Positions 1 through 7,702 of a stretch of 40,751 bases of DNA are shown one piece after another. Under the pieces are notes generated by a model. It was given only the letters and a program-made list of their open reading frames with translations, did not search any database and was not told the origin of the DNA. A program made the position numbers and the translations under genes. Source of the stretch: Oscillospiraceae bacterium (GTDB lineage Bacteria; Bacillota; Clostridia; Oscillospirales; Ruminococcaceae); the NCBI GenBank assembly GCA_020024215.1, contig JAHHUC010000009.1:1-40751 (forward strand), read 5' to 3'. How positions within the stretch are numbered: position 1 is the first letter of the stretch; every line of letters starts with the position of its first letter.

Positions 1-50
1 TTCCTGTGCGAAATTAAATTCTTTGCCAAGCTTTCTTTTAAGAAAGCGGG
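1..50. repeat. Partial copy of the 80-bp repeat family, next to the rnfB stop
   Basis: This is the right-hand part of the repeat found as a tandem array at 20276-20596 and again near 39000-39394. It carries the same core (tgtgcg, attctttgccaag) and ends in the same hairpin, here gctttctt-tt-aagaaagc, an 8-bp perfect stem. It stops 5 bp before the rnfB stop codon, so the hairpin is the first thing downstream of rnfB in the direction of transcription. No U-run follows the stem, so it is not a standard intrinsic terminator. The copy is cut by the window edge. Confidence 0.8.
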
Positions 51-55
51 AAAGG

Positions 56-853
56 TTATGAGTAAATCTTATGTATGCACTTTGCAATGCATACATCGGC
101 ACATTTTCCGCAGGAAACGCACTTTGAGTAATCAATGGATGCCAGGTTGTTTGTAACTGTGATAGCGCCCACAGGGCACTCCTTTTCACACTTGTGACAG
201 CCGATGCAGCCAACAGAGCAGGCCTTTCTCACATTCATTCCCTTGTCGCAGGAGGAGCAGCCCACATACACCTTTGCCTTTTTGGGGACTATCTCAATAA
301 GGTGGGAGGGACATACCTTTGCACAGGCAGAGCAGCCCACGCACATATTTGGGTCAACAACAGCCTTGCCGTTTACAATGTGCATTGCGTCATATTTGCA
401 GGCTGCAACGCAGTCGCCGAAGCCTGCACAGCCGTAGGAGCAAAGCCCTTTGCCGCCATAGAAGAGCTTGGCAGCCTTGCAGGTTTCATAGCCCTGATAT
501 TCAACCTTGTCGCCTGTTTTGTCATCTGTGCCTGAGCATCTTACAACTGCGATTTTTTCCTCCACAGCTTCAAAATCCTTGCCCAGGGCCTCAGAGAGGT
601 TTTTGGCAACATCAGCTCCGCCGGGCACACAGAGATTGCACTTTAAATCCGGGTTGTCAAGAAGAGCCTGTGCATAGGCATCACAGCCTGCAAAGCCGCA
701 GGCGCCGCAGTTTGCACCGGGCAATTCTGCCCTAACCTTGGGGAATCTTTCATCAACCTTTACAGCCATGAACTTAGAGGCGATGACAAGCACCACCGCA
801 CAGACAAGCCCTATGACCGAAACAAGGACAACAGCCATTAAAACACTATTCAT
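56..853 (-). CDS. rnfB: Rnf complex subunit RnfB, iron-sulfur electron-input subunit
   Basis: RnfB passes electrons from reduced ferredoxin into the membrane Rnf complex, which oxidises ferredoxin with NAD+ and pumps Na+ or H+. The 265-residue protein has an N-terminal membrane helix (about residues 5-28), then the RnfB-type cluster domain with NCGACGFAGC and a later CVPGG, and then a long series of ferredoxin-like CxxCxxCxxxC motifs, the last being CVSCGKCADVC. The extended cysteine-rich C-terminus is the clostridial form. It is the last gene of the rnfCDGEAB order, 14 bp after rnfA. A hairpin repeat lies directly past its stop codon. Confidence 0.97.
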   Translation of the reverse strand: MNSVLMAVVLVSVIGLVCAVVLVIASKFMAVKVDERFPKVRAELPGANCGACGFAGCDAYAQALLDNPDLKCNLCVPGGADVAKNLSEALGKDFEAVEEKIAVVRCSGTDDKTGDKVEYQGYETCKAAKLFYGGKGLCSYGCAGFGDCVAACKYDAMHIVNGKAVVDPNMCVGCSACAKVCPSHLIEIVPKKAKVYVGCSSCDKGMNVRKACSVGCIGCHKCEKECPVGAITVTNNLASIDYSKCVSCGKCADVCIAKCIHKIYS

Positions 854-867
854 TCTAAGCTTCCCCC

Positions 868-1458
868 TTACTTGAACATTCCCTCTACCACGCCTGCAAA
901 GCCCATGAAGGAAACAGACACAATAGAAGCGGCAATTAAGGTTATGGGAAGTCCGTCAAAGCTTTTTAACGGCTCGCAGCTTTCCATTTTGGAGCGAACC
1001 CCCGAAAAAAGGAACATAGCAAGCATAAAGCCCAAGCCGGCTCCCAGAGAATTGACCATCGACTGAATGAAATTATATTCCTCGTCAATATTTAAAATTG
1101 TAACGCCCAAAACAGCGCAGTTGGTTGTAATGAGGGGAAGATAAACTCCAAGGCTTTTGTGAAGCGCCGGAACATATTTCTTAAGGATTATTTCAACCAG
1201 CTGAACCAAAGCGGCAATAACCAGAATGAACACCACAGTCTGAAGATAAGCCAGATGGTTGGGCAGTAAAAGATAGGTGTATATAGGCCATGTGGCAGCT
1301 GTTGCCATAAGCATTACAAATATTACTGCAACGCTCATTCCCATAGCGGAATCAAGCTTTTTTGATACGCCCAAAAAGGGACAGATACCCATGAATTTGG
1401 AGAGTACGAAGTTATTTACCAAAACCGCACTCATCAAAATGATAACAAGCTGTTTCAT
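868..1458 (-). CDS. rnfA: Rnf complex membrane subunit RnfA
   Basis: RnfA is an integral membrane subunit of the ion-pumping ferredoxin:NAD+ oxidoreductase, homologous to NqrE. The 196-residue protein is almost entirely hydrophobic, with about six membrane helices. The N-terminal NNFVLSKFMGICPFLG segment is the family signature; Cys26 in it is the position that, from published Rnf structures, ligates the iron-sulfur cluster held between RnfA and RnfE. Its start overlaps the rnfE stop (TAATG), which indicates translational coupling within the operon. Confidence 0.97.
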   Translation of the reverse strand: MKQLVIILMSAVLVNNFVLSKFMGICPFLGVSKKLDSAMGMSVAVIFVMLMATAATWPIYTYLLLPNHLAYLQTVVFILVIAALVQLVEIILKKYVPALHKSLGVYLPLITTNCAVLGVTILNIDEEYNFIQSMVNSLGAGLGFMLAMFLFSGVRSKMESCEPLKSFDGLPITLIAASIVSVSFMGFAGVVEGMFK

Positions 1459-2141
1459 TATTCTTCATCCTCCTTGCCGGATTCTTCACCTAAGCAGGCC
1501 TTTGCATTGGGGCAGCCTGCACAGGAGAAGCTCTTCTTTTTGATTGCCCTGCCGGATGTCACCTTGTTGACAAGGGCGATGAGGCAGCCAAAGACAAAGA
1601 AGCCGCCGGGGGCAAGTGTCATTATGGAAAGATGGTAGTCATAAAGCACGGGGATATTCATTCCGAACCACTGTCCTGCGCCGAAAATTTCTCTTATGGA
1701 GCCCATGGCAACCAGTGCCAGAGTAAAGCCCAAGCCCATGCCCAGACCGTCCAGCGCAGAATCAACTATGTTGTTTTTTGAGGCGAACATCTCGGCTCTT
1801 CCTAAAATTATGCAGTTGACAACTATAAGTGGAAGGAATATGCCAAGTGCGCTGTCCAGATCCCTTGCATATGCCTTTACCAGCATCTGAACAACGGACA
1901 CAAAGCCTGCAATAACCGTTATATAGCAGGGTATTCTCACCTTGTCGGGAATTATCTTTCTCAAGGCTGAAATAGCCATGTTTGAGCAGACTAAAACCAA
2001 TGTGGCAGCAAGCCCCATTCCAAGGCCGTTCTTTGCCATTGTGGTGGTTGCCAGGGTGGGGCAGGTTCCCAAAACCAGAACAAGCACAGGGTTTTCCTTT
2101 ATAAGGCCCTTGACAAAAATTGATAATTTGGAGTTTTTCAT
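1458..2141 (-). CDS. rnfE: Rnf complex membrane subunit RnfE
   Basis: RnfE is the pseudo-symmetric partner of RnfA in the membrane core of the Rnf complex, homologous to NqrD. The 227-residue protein has about six helices. LVLGTCPTLATTT near the N-terminus places Cys27 opposite RnfA Cys26, the pair known to hold a cluster inside the membrane. The C-terminal soluble tail holds CAGCPNAKAC followed by an acidic end, three cysteines not needed for the core fold. The start codon directly follows the rnfG stop (TAGATG), with a good GGAGG upstream. Confidence 0.96.
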   Translation of the reverse strand: MKNSKLSIFVKGLIKENPVLVLVLGTCPTLATTTMAKNGLGMGLAATLVLVCSNMAISALRKIIPDKVRIPCYITVIAGFVSVVQMLVKAYARDLDSALGIFLPLIVVNCIILGRAEMFASKNNIVDSALDGLGMGLGFTLALVAMGSIREIFGAGQWFGMNIPVLYDYHLSIMTLAPGGFFVFGCLIALVNKVTSGRAIKKKSFSCAGCPNAKACLGEESGKEDEE

Positions 2142-2660
2142 CTATTTTACCTCCTTAAAAGCCTTGAAGGCATCCTCGACAGCTCCCTTGAAGGCCTTTG
2201 AGGAAATGGTTGCGCCGGCTATGTGGTCAACGCCCTCCAGACTTTCATCCTTGCCGTCATATTGGCTCTGATATTCTCTCTTTGCGGTCTTTTCGCCCAA
2301 GCCTGCTGTCTCAAAGTGGCTCAGAGTCTTTGTGCCCTTTATTTTTCCGTCGCTGCCTATGCCGCAGATGAGGTTCATCTTTCCGCCATAGCCCTTGACC
2401 GTCATGAAGAACACAGCTCCCTCGCCGTTTTTGGCCTTAAAGGCTGAGGTGATGCTTTCGGGCATACCCTCTGTTGACAATTCCTCAAAGGAATCGGCAG
2501 CAGGGAGAACCTCCTTTTTAGCCTGCTCGGCAGCCTCTGCCTCCGCCTTCTGAATTATGGGGGTGGTAGCCTGCTCTGTAAGCGCCAAGGCACCTGTTAT
2601 AACCATGCAGATGACTGTCAGAACTATTACAGGAAGAAGTAAATCCTTGGTTGTATTCAT
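2142..2660 (-). CDS. rnfG: Rnf complex subunit RnfG, covalent FMN-binding
   Basis: RnfG is an extracytoplasmic electron carrier of the Rnf complex and bears FMN bound covalently to threonine. The 172-residue protein has one N-terminal membrane helix (about residues 8-28), a short alanine- and glutamate-rich linker and an FMN-binding domain. The attachment motif reads HIAGATIS, with Thr151 the expected flavinylated residue; the position before GAT-type Gly is Ala where Ser is more usual. apbE, the enzyme making this bond, is the first gene of the same transcription unit. The start overlaps the rnfD stop. Confidence 0.96.
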   Translation of the reverse strand: MNTTKDLLLPVIVLTVICMVITGALALTEQATTPIIQKAEAEAAEQAKKEVLPAADSFEELSTEGMPESITSAFKAKNGEGAVFFMTVKGYGGKMNLICGIGSDGKIKGTKTLSHFETAGLGEKTAKREYQSQYDGKDESLEGVDHIAGATISSKAFKGAVEDAFKAFKEVK

Positions 2661-3592
2661 TAGTAATTACCTCCCAAAGCTTTATTTCTTGTCCAGTTGT
2701 CAATGTGAGGACAAAGTATGTTCATAAGAAGAATTGCGAAGGAAACTCCCTCGGGATAATTTCCGAAAACTCTTATGATGACTGTTAAAATTCCGCAGCC
2801 TGCGCCGAAAATAAGCTTGCCCTTATCGGTAAAGGGGGATGTGGTGTAATCCGTTGCCATGAAAACGGCGCCCAGCAAAAGACCGCCGGAAAGCACATGA
2901 TAAAGTGGGTTTTCACCTAATACTGCGGTCAAAACAGCCACTGTGCCCACAAAGGCAGCAGGGATATGCCATGTGATAACCTTTCTGTAAAGAAGGTATG
3001 CAAGGCCCAATAAGAGAGCAGCAGAGCAGGTTTCACCGAGAGAGCCGCCTCTTATGCCTAAAAACATCTGAGAAAGTGAGGGCAAAGCGCCCACATTGCC
3101 CGATGCCATCATTCCTAGGGGTGTGGCGCCGGTTATAAAATCAGGTGAAACAGGCTTTGGAACCGCCCATGTGGTCATGGGGCCTGCAAAGGAGACAAGC
3201 AGCACAATTCTTGCTGTTATGGCAGGGTTTGCAAAATTTCTGCCCAAGCCTCCGAAAAGCTGCTTTACAACCACAATGGCTATTACAGAGCCCAGAGCCG
3301 CCATCCAGTAAGGAAGTGTGGAGGGCAGGTTGAATGCCAGAATAACTCCGGTTACTGCGGCGGAATAATCGTTTACTGTTATGGGCCTGCCGGATGCCTT
3401 CTGGAACACATATTCAGAGCCGACAGCAAATGCTGCACAGACCAAGGTGAGCATCAGCGCTCTCATTCCAAACAGCCAAACCGAGGCCAAAAGCGCAGGC
3501 AGAAGGGCGATGAGCACATCTCTCATAACAACTGCGGTGGAATTATTTCCCCTGATGTGAGGAGAACAGGAAATTATAAATTTTTCATTCAT
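2660..3592 (-). CDS. rnfD: Rnf complex membrane subunit RnfD, covalent FMN-binding
   Basis: RnfD is the large membrane subunit thought to form the ion path of the Rnf complex; it is homologous to NqrB. The 310-residue protein begins with the typical ISCSPHIRG and has about nine helices. The motif PDFITGATPLG marks Thr157 as the covalent FMN site. GRNFANPA and NYPEGVSFAIL are further conserved family segments. It starts six bases after the rnfC stop codon, with a weak ribosome binding site inside the end of rnfC, so it is probably translated by coupling. Confidence 0.97.
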   Translation of the reverse strand: MNEKFIISCSPHIRGNNSTAVVMRDVLIALLPALLASVWLFGMRALMLTLVCAAFAVGSEYVFQKASGRPITVNDYSAAVTGVILAFNLPSTLPYWMAALGSVIAIVVVKQLFGGLGRNFANPAITARIVLLVSFAGPMTTWAVPKPVSPDFITGATPLGMMASGNVGALPSLSQMFLGIRGGSLGETCSAALLLGLAYLLYRKVITWHIPAAFVGTVAVLTAVLGENPLYHVLSGGLLLGAVFMATDYTTSPFTDKGKLIFGAGCGILTVIIRVFGNYPEGVSFAILLMNILCPHIDNWTRNKALGGNY

Positions 3593-3598
3593 ATAAAA

Positions 3599-4900
3599 CT
3601 ACACCTTCATTTCTCTCACATAAGCCTTTGACAGCTTATTATTTAAAACAAGATCCCTTCTTGCAGGACAAACAAAGGAGCAGCAGCCGCACTCCATGCA
3701 AAGGTCGATCTTCAAATCCTTAAGCCTTTGGGCATCCTTTTTCTGATATGCCATCTCCAATTCCACAGGTGAGAGATTCATAGGACATGCCGCGATGCAT
3801 TTTCCGCATCTTATGCAGGCTGTTGTGGGCGGAAGAAGCGCCTCGTCCTTTGAAAAGGCAAGCACTGCGTTGTTGTTCTTTACCATAGGCAAATCCAAGG
3901 AGGGAATGGCAATGCCCATCATAGGCCCTCCCATAAGCACCTTTTTAGGCTCCTTTTTGAAGCCGCCGCAAAAATCGAATATATCCTTGAAGGGGGTTCC
4001 GACAGGTGCTATCACATTCTGAGGATTTGCAACCGCACTTCCGTCAACTGTGAGACATTTTTCAACAAGAGGCATTCCCGTCTCCATATATTTTGCCAAA
4101 AATGCAGCAGATGTGACATTCATCACAATTACTCCCACATCTGAGGGAAGCTTTCCCTGAGGTACTATTCTTCCTAAAATGTTGTAGATGAGAACCTTTT
4201 CACCGCCTTGCGGGTATGAGGCAGGAAGAGACACAACCTCTATTCCCTCCTCCTTAGAGCAAAGCTCTTTAAGATGCTCTATCGCCTTGGGCTTGTTGTC
4301 CTCAATGCCGATGATCGCCCTTTTCATGCCCAGATATTTTTTTACATAATTTATGCCCTTTATAACATATTCTCCCTCATCAAGCATGGTCCTCATGTCG
4401 GATGTGATGAAGGGCTCACATTCTGCGCCGTTTATAAGAAGCACGTCGATGGCAGAGGGGTCCTTAGGGGAAAGCTTTACAGAGGCAGGAAAGCCTGCTC
4501 CTCCTAAGCCCACAAGGCCGCTCTCTCTTATGGCAGAGACAAAGGAGGCTGCATCTGCAACCTCAGGGGGCTTTACCTCCTCGGAAACTTCCTGCAAGCC
4601 GTCGGTATTTATGATAACACAGGCAGAGCGAGAGCCGTTTGCCATGAGTATTTCGTCAACAGACTTAACCTTTCCGGATACACTTGAATGGACAGGGGCA
4701 GAAACAAAGCCTCCTGCCTCACCAATCTTCTGGCCCACCTTTACCTCATCTCCTGCCTTAACCAGCACCTTTGAGGGTGCGCCTATGTGCATGGACATAG
4801 GTATGATCACCTGTTGAGGTGTGGGGATTCTCTGAGGCTTTGATTGTGTGGTGTTTTTACTGTGGGGAACATGGACACCGTTTAATCTTTTTCCCAACAC
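3599..4900 (-). CDS. rnfC: Rnf complex subunit RnfC, NADH-side subunit
   Basis: RnfC is the cytoplasmic subunit where NAD+ is reduced, holding FMN/NADH-binding and iron-sulfur domains. The 433-residue protein has an N-terminal barrel-sandwich domain (HIGAPSKVLVKAGDEVKVGQ), the GLGGAGFPASVK loop of the NuoF-like nucleotide domain, an SLBB-like region, and two 4Fe-4S motifs, CIRCGKCIAACP and CMECGCCSFVCP. The start is GTG, chosen because AGGAGG lies seven bases upstream. It is the first rnf gene, 48 bp downstream of the Gx-type membrane gene. It lacks the long alanine-rich tail of enterobacterial RsxC. Confidence 0.97.
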   Translation of the reverse strand: MLGKRLNGVHVPHSKNTTQSKPQRIPTPQQVIIPMSMHIGAPSKVLVKAGDEVKVGQKIGEAGGFVSAPVHSSVSGKVKSVDEILMANGSRSACVIINTDGLQEVSEEVKPPEVADAASFVSAIRESGLVGLGGAGFPASVKLSPKDPSAIDVLLINGAECEPFITSDMRTMLDEGEYVIKGINYVKKYLGMKRAIIGIEDNKPKAIEHLKELCSKEEGIEVVSLPASYPQGGEKVLIYNILGRIVPQGKLPSDVGVIVMNVTSAAFLAKYMETGMPLVEKCLTVDGSAVANPQNVIAPVGTPFKDIFDFCGGFKKEPKKVLMGGPMMGIAIPSLDLPMVKNNNAVLAFSKDEALLPPTTACIRCGKCIAACPMNLSPVELEMAYQKKDAQRLKDLKIDLCMECGCCSFVCPARRDLVLNNKLSKAYVREMKV

Positions 4901-4948
4901 ACTTATTCCTCCTATACTAAAATTTCTTGCTAGACGCCCAAGGCGTTT

Positions 4949-5467
4949 CTATTTAAAATGCCCCTTTAAAAATTGAAGTTTGGGCATAATAATCTTTGAA
5001 GTCACCCCTGTTATGCCGCCCATCACACATCCGGATATGATAAGCACGGGCAGATAATAAAAGAGGCCGGTATTTTTTAAAATAAGCCCGGCGCAAAAAA
5101 GCTGCCCTATGTTGTGGGCAACGGCTGCACCTATGCTTACAAACAAAAGGCTCAGCCCGCTTTGCCTTTTAAGCCCTATAAGTGCAAGGCAGGAAAAAAT
5201 TCCGCCGCAGAGGCTTATGGCAAAGGAGACAGGCCCTCTTAAAAGCAGCACAAAAAGGCTTTTTAAGAACGCAACAGAAAAGCCCCACTTATTCCCCATA
5301 AAAAACAGGGAATACATAACAATGATGTTGGAGCTTCCTAATTTTACCCCCGCAGGCAGAAAGGGCAAGGGGGGGAAAGAGCTTTCGACAAAAGAGAGCA
5401 CTGCCGCCATAGAAAGCAGCAAGGAGGCGAATATAAGCTCTCTTAAATCGGTTTTATTTTTTTTCAC
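4949..5467 (-). CDS. Gx transporter family membrane protein
   Basis: This 172-residue protein has about five hydrophobic helices and the PLPFLPAGVKLGSSNI and LLLRGPVSF segments of the Gx transporter family, whose members are often annotated as heptaprenyl diphosphate synthase component I. The fold resembles small membrane substrate-capture proteins; the substrate is not known. Its GTG start overlaps the apbE stop (GTGA), and it is followed by rnfC after 48 bp. This position suggests a role linked to flavin or cofactor supply for Rnf, but that is inference from neighbourhood. A small hairpin (4934-4946) lies just past its stop. Confidence 0.85.
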   Translation of the reverse strand: MKKNKTDLRELIFASLLLSMAAVLSFVESSFPPLPFLPAGVKLGSSNIIVMYSLFFMGNKWGFSVAFLKSLFVLLLRGPVSFAISLCGGIFSCLALIGLKRQSGLSLLFVSIGAAVAHNIGQLFCAGLILKNTGLFYYLPVLIISGCVMGGITGVTSKIIMPKLQFLKGHFK

Positions 5468-6525
5468 GCTTTGAAATTGAATTCCTTTTTATTGCTGTTG
5501 GGATGAAACCTTTCTTTAAATCCCTTTGAAAAATAGACGTTCAAATCCTTATCCACAGCCATAAATTCGGCATTTTCAAGGTTCTTGAATTTATCAAGCC
5601 CCTCGCTTCCCTCCATAAAAATATATGTGGAGAGAAAATCCGCAAGAAGTCCGTCACTTGAAATGACAGTTGCACAGATGAGGTCCGTCCGGGCAGGAAA
5701 GCCGGTGAAGGGGTCAAGTATGTGATGATAAAGCCTTCCCTCATATTGAAAGCTTCTCTCATAATCCCCTGCTGTCGCCATGGTGAGGCCGCTTATGTCA
5801 ACTGTGCCTATATAGTCATTTGCGTCCCCTCTGGGATTTCTTATGCCCATGATAAAATCGCTGCCGTCCTCTTTTTTGCCTGCAACAGCCATGTTCCCCC
5901 CTATGGAAATATAGCCGCTGACACCGTGCCTTTTGGCAACAGCAAGGCTTTTTTCTGCAAAGAAGCCCTTTAAAACAGCTCCCAGATCCACCCCCATGCC
6001 CTCCTTTTTAAAAAAGGCGGTGCTGCTTTCTTTATCAAGAACAAGCCAATCAAAGCAGATTAAGGAACAGGCCTTTTCAATTTCCTCTTTTTTGGGAATT
6101 GTGGGGCTTTTGCCGGTAACATCCCAAAGCTTTACCAAAGGAGCTATTGTTATGTCAAATTTTCCGCCGGTTTTGAGGCTGAGCTCCTTTGATTTTTCCA
6201 ATATGGAAAAAACCTGGGGAGAAAGCTTCACAGGATTTTTTTCGCTGCTTTGGCTGAGCATAAGGATTTCGCTTCCCTCCTTATAGGCAGAAAGCATATT
6301 TTCCCCCTGCTCGAGCATAGCCTTTATTTCCTCATAGCATGCTTGGGAATTTTTCCCCTCCCAATGCTGTGTGACAAAGGTGTCCATCATAAAATCGGTT
6401 CTGTCCACCTTTTCAACAGCTTTGCAGGAAGAAAGGAAAAAAAGGCAGGCTGCGGATAAAAACAACAGGCAGCCTGTTTTAAAAGCTGAATAGGCTTTAA
6501 AAAGTCCTCGGGGAAAAGCAAGCAT
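5464..6525 (-). CDS. apbE: FAD:protein FMN transferase ApbE, lipoprotein
   Basis: ApbE takes FMN from FAD and attaches it to threonine in target proteins outside the membrane; the obvious targets here are RnfG and RnfD, encoded just downstream. The 353-residue protein has a lipoprotein signal peptide with lipobox LSSC (Cys34), then the ApbE domain with MMDTFV, GVDLGAVLKGF, GGNMAVAG and HHILDPFTGFPA, the last two lining FAD and Mg2+. The start is supported by GGGGAGGG eight bases upstream. A good promoter at 6575-6604 makes it the first gene of the apbE-Gx-rnf unit. Confidence 0.96.
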   Translation of the reverse strand: MLAFPRGLFKAYSAFKTGCLLFLSAACLFFLSSCKAVEKVDRTDFMMDTFVTQHWEGKNSQACYEEIKAMLEQGENMLSAYKEGSEILMLSQSSEKNPVKLSPQVFSILEKSKELSLKTGGKFDITIAPLVKLWDVTGKSPTIPKKEEIEKACSLICFDWLVLDKESSTAFFKKEGMGVDLGAVLKGFFAEKSLAVAKRHGVSGYISIGGNMAVAGKKEDGSDFIMGIRNPRGDANDYIGTVDISGLTMATAGDYERSFQYEGRLYHHILDPFTGFPARTDLICATVISSDGLLADFLSTYIFMEGSEGLDKFKNLENAEFMAVDKDLNVYFSKGFKERFHPNSNKKEFNFKA

Positions 6526-6574
6526 AAAACGAACCCTCCCCTCAGGAATAAAATAAAGCTGCCAAACCTATTTT

Positions 6575-6604
6575 ATTTTAAACTTTCTTTGCTGTCATTG
6601 TCAA
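6575..6604 (-). promoter_or_regulatory. Sigma-A type promoter for the apbE-rnf operon
   Basis: On the minus strand TTGACA (6599-6604) and TAAAAT (6575-6580) are separated by 18 bp. The expected start of transcription is about 45 bases upstream of the apbE start codon. No other gene lies between this promoter and apbE. Confidence 0.7.
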
Positions 6605-6650
6605 GCTAATTGACATTTTTTAGAGTTTTATTTCTGCTATTTGACATTTT
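6605..6650. repeat. Two direct repeats upstream of the apbE-rnf promoter
   Basis: GCTAATTGACATTTTT (6605-6620) and GCTATTTGACATTTT (6636-6650) are near-identical and start 31 bp apart, about three helical turns. The first abuts the -35 box of the apbE promoter. Their phasing and place would suit a regulator binding site, but no regulator is encoded nearby and chance in AT-rich DNA is possible. The rest of the 270-bp gap shows only AT-rich sequence and the terminator at 6752-6778. Confidence 0.4.
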
Positions 6651-6751
6651 GCACAAATCCGATAGTAAATATATACTAGCCTTTCAATTTATATACTGAT
6701 ATTTTGGTTTAAAGCTACAAACCGTCCTGCCTGCTTTAAGCCTTAAATGCC

Positions 6752-6778
6752 AAAAAAGACGGCGCAATGTCCGTCTTT
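6752..6778 (-). terminator. Intrinsic terminator after the obgE-mrnC-yitT operon
   Basis: On the minus strand the stem AAAGACGG / CCGTCTTT is followed by a run of T (TTTTTT). It lies 18 bp past the stop codon of the second yitT gene and separates that operon from apbE-rnf. Confidence 0.85.
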
Positions 6779-6796
6779 AAGCCTTCTGCGGCAGCT

Positions 6797-7702
6797 TTAG
6801 TTGCTGTCTGCATCAATGGGTATAAAGCCCTTTCCTATAATCTGCTGGGCATCGGATACTATTATGAATGCCCCCGGATCAATATCCCTTATAATGCCCT
6901 TTAAAAGATGATACTGCTGCTTTCTCACAACGCAGGCTATAACCCACCTTTTATCCTTTTTATAGGCTCCCTGCGCCTCCCAGAGCGTAGCTCCCCTGTG
7001 AAGCTCATTTTTGATTGCCTCGGATATTTCATCCGGCATGGATGTGACTATGGTGCAGCTTTTGCCCACATCTCCGCCGTATAATATGGCATCTACTATT
7101 TTAGAGGAGGTGTATGTCATTATAAGGCCGTAAAGCGATGCCTCCAGCTTTCCGTAAACAAGTGTGGCGCACATTATGATGGATGCGTTTATAGCCACAA
7201 TAAGCTGTCCTGTGGATATATAGGGATGGCTTTTATGTATCAGCTTGTTGACAATATCCGCACCGCCGCTGGTGGCTCCTGTTGAAAACATAAGCCCCAC
7301 GCCGGTTCCGTTGATTATTCCGCCGAAAATTGCCGCCAGCATGGGGTTTCCCGAATAGGTGACAGCATTTGCAAACACCACATCCATAAGAAACATAACA
7401 AACACCAATATCTGGGCGGTGTAATAAACCACCTTTTTGCCAAGCCTTCTGTAAGCTATCATCAGAAGAGGAATGTTGAAGGCAAAGTTGACCGCGCCTA
7501 TGGGCAGATTGAAAAGATAGTTTAGCATTGTGCCTATTCCGGTAACTCCGCTGGGGGCTATGTGATTTGGCGCAGAAAAGCACTTTATGGCTGTGGCTAT
7601 TAAGAAGCTGCCCAATATCTGGATGATGGTATCCTTAATATAAACAGCCGTTTTATTTTTAGAATGCCAGAAATTTTTCATAAAAAAGCTCCTTGACAGC
7701 AT
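6797..7702 (-). CDS. YitT family membrane protein (second of a tandem pair)
   Basis: YitT family proteins have an N-terminal membrane domain of about five helices (DUF161) and a C-terminal cytoplasmic DUF2179 domain; no transported substrate is firmly known. Here helices span about residues 25-190, with the family segments SAPNHIAPSGVTGIG and GATSGGADIV, and the soluble domain (about 215-295) carries HRGATLWEAQGAY. ATG at 7702 overlaps the upstream stop (TGATG). A second ATG at 7681 has its own AAGGAG seven bases upstream, so the protein may be 294 residues. It is a clear paralogue of its neighbour. Confidence 0.9.
   Translation of the reverse strand: MLSRSFFMKNFWHSKNKTAVYIKDTIIQILGSFLIATAIKCFSAPNHIAPSGVTGIGTMLNYLFNLPIGAVNFAFNIPLLMIAYRRLGKKVVYYTAQILVFVMFLMDVVFANAVTYSGNPMLAAIFGGIINGTGVGLMFSTGATSGGADIVNKLIHKSHPYISTGQLIVAINASIIMCATLVYGKLEASLYGLIMTYTSSKIVDAILYGGDVGKSCTIVTSMPDEISEAIKNELHRGATLWEAQGAYKKDKRWVIACVVRKQQYHLLKGIIRDIDPGAFIIVSDAQQIIGKGFIPIDADSN

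Noticed and set aside
4934..4946. Terminator between the Gx gene and rnfC
   Set aside because: The stem is only five base pairs and lacks a U-run, so it is unlikely to stop transcription; rnfC is kept in the apbE operon.
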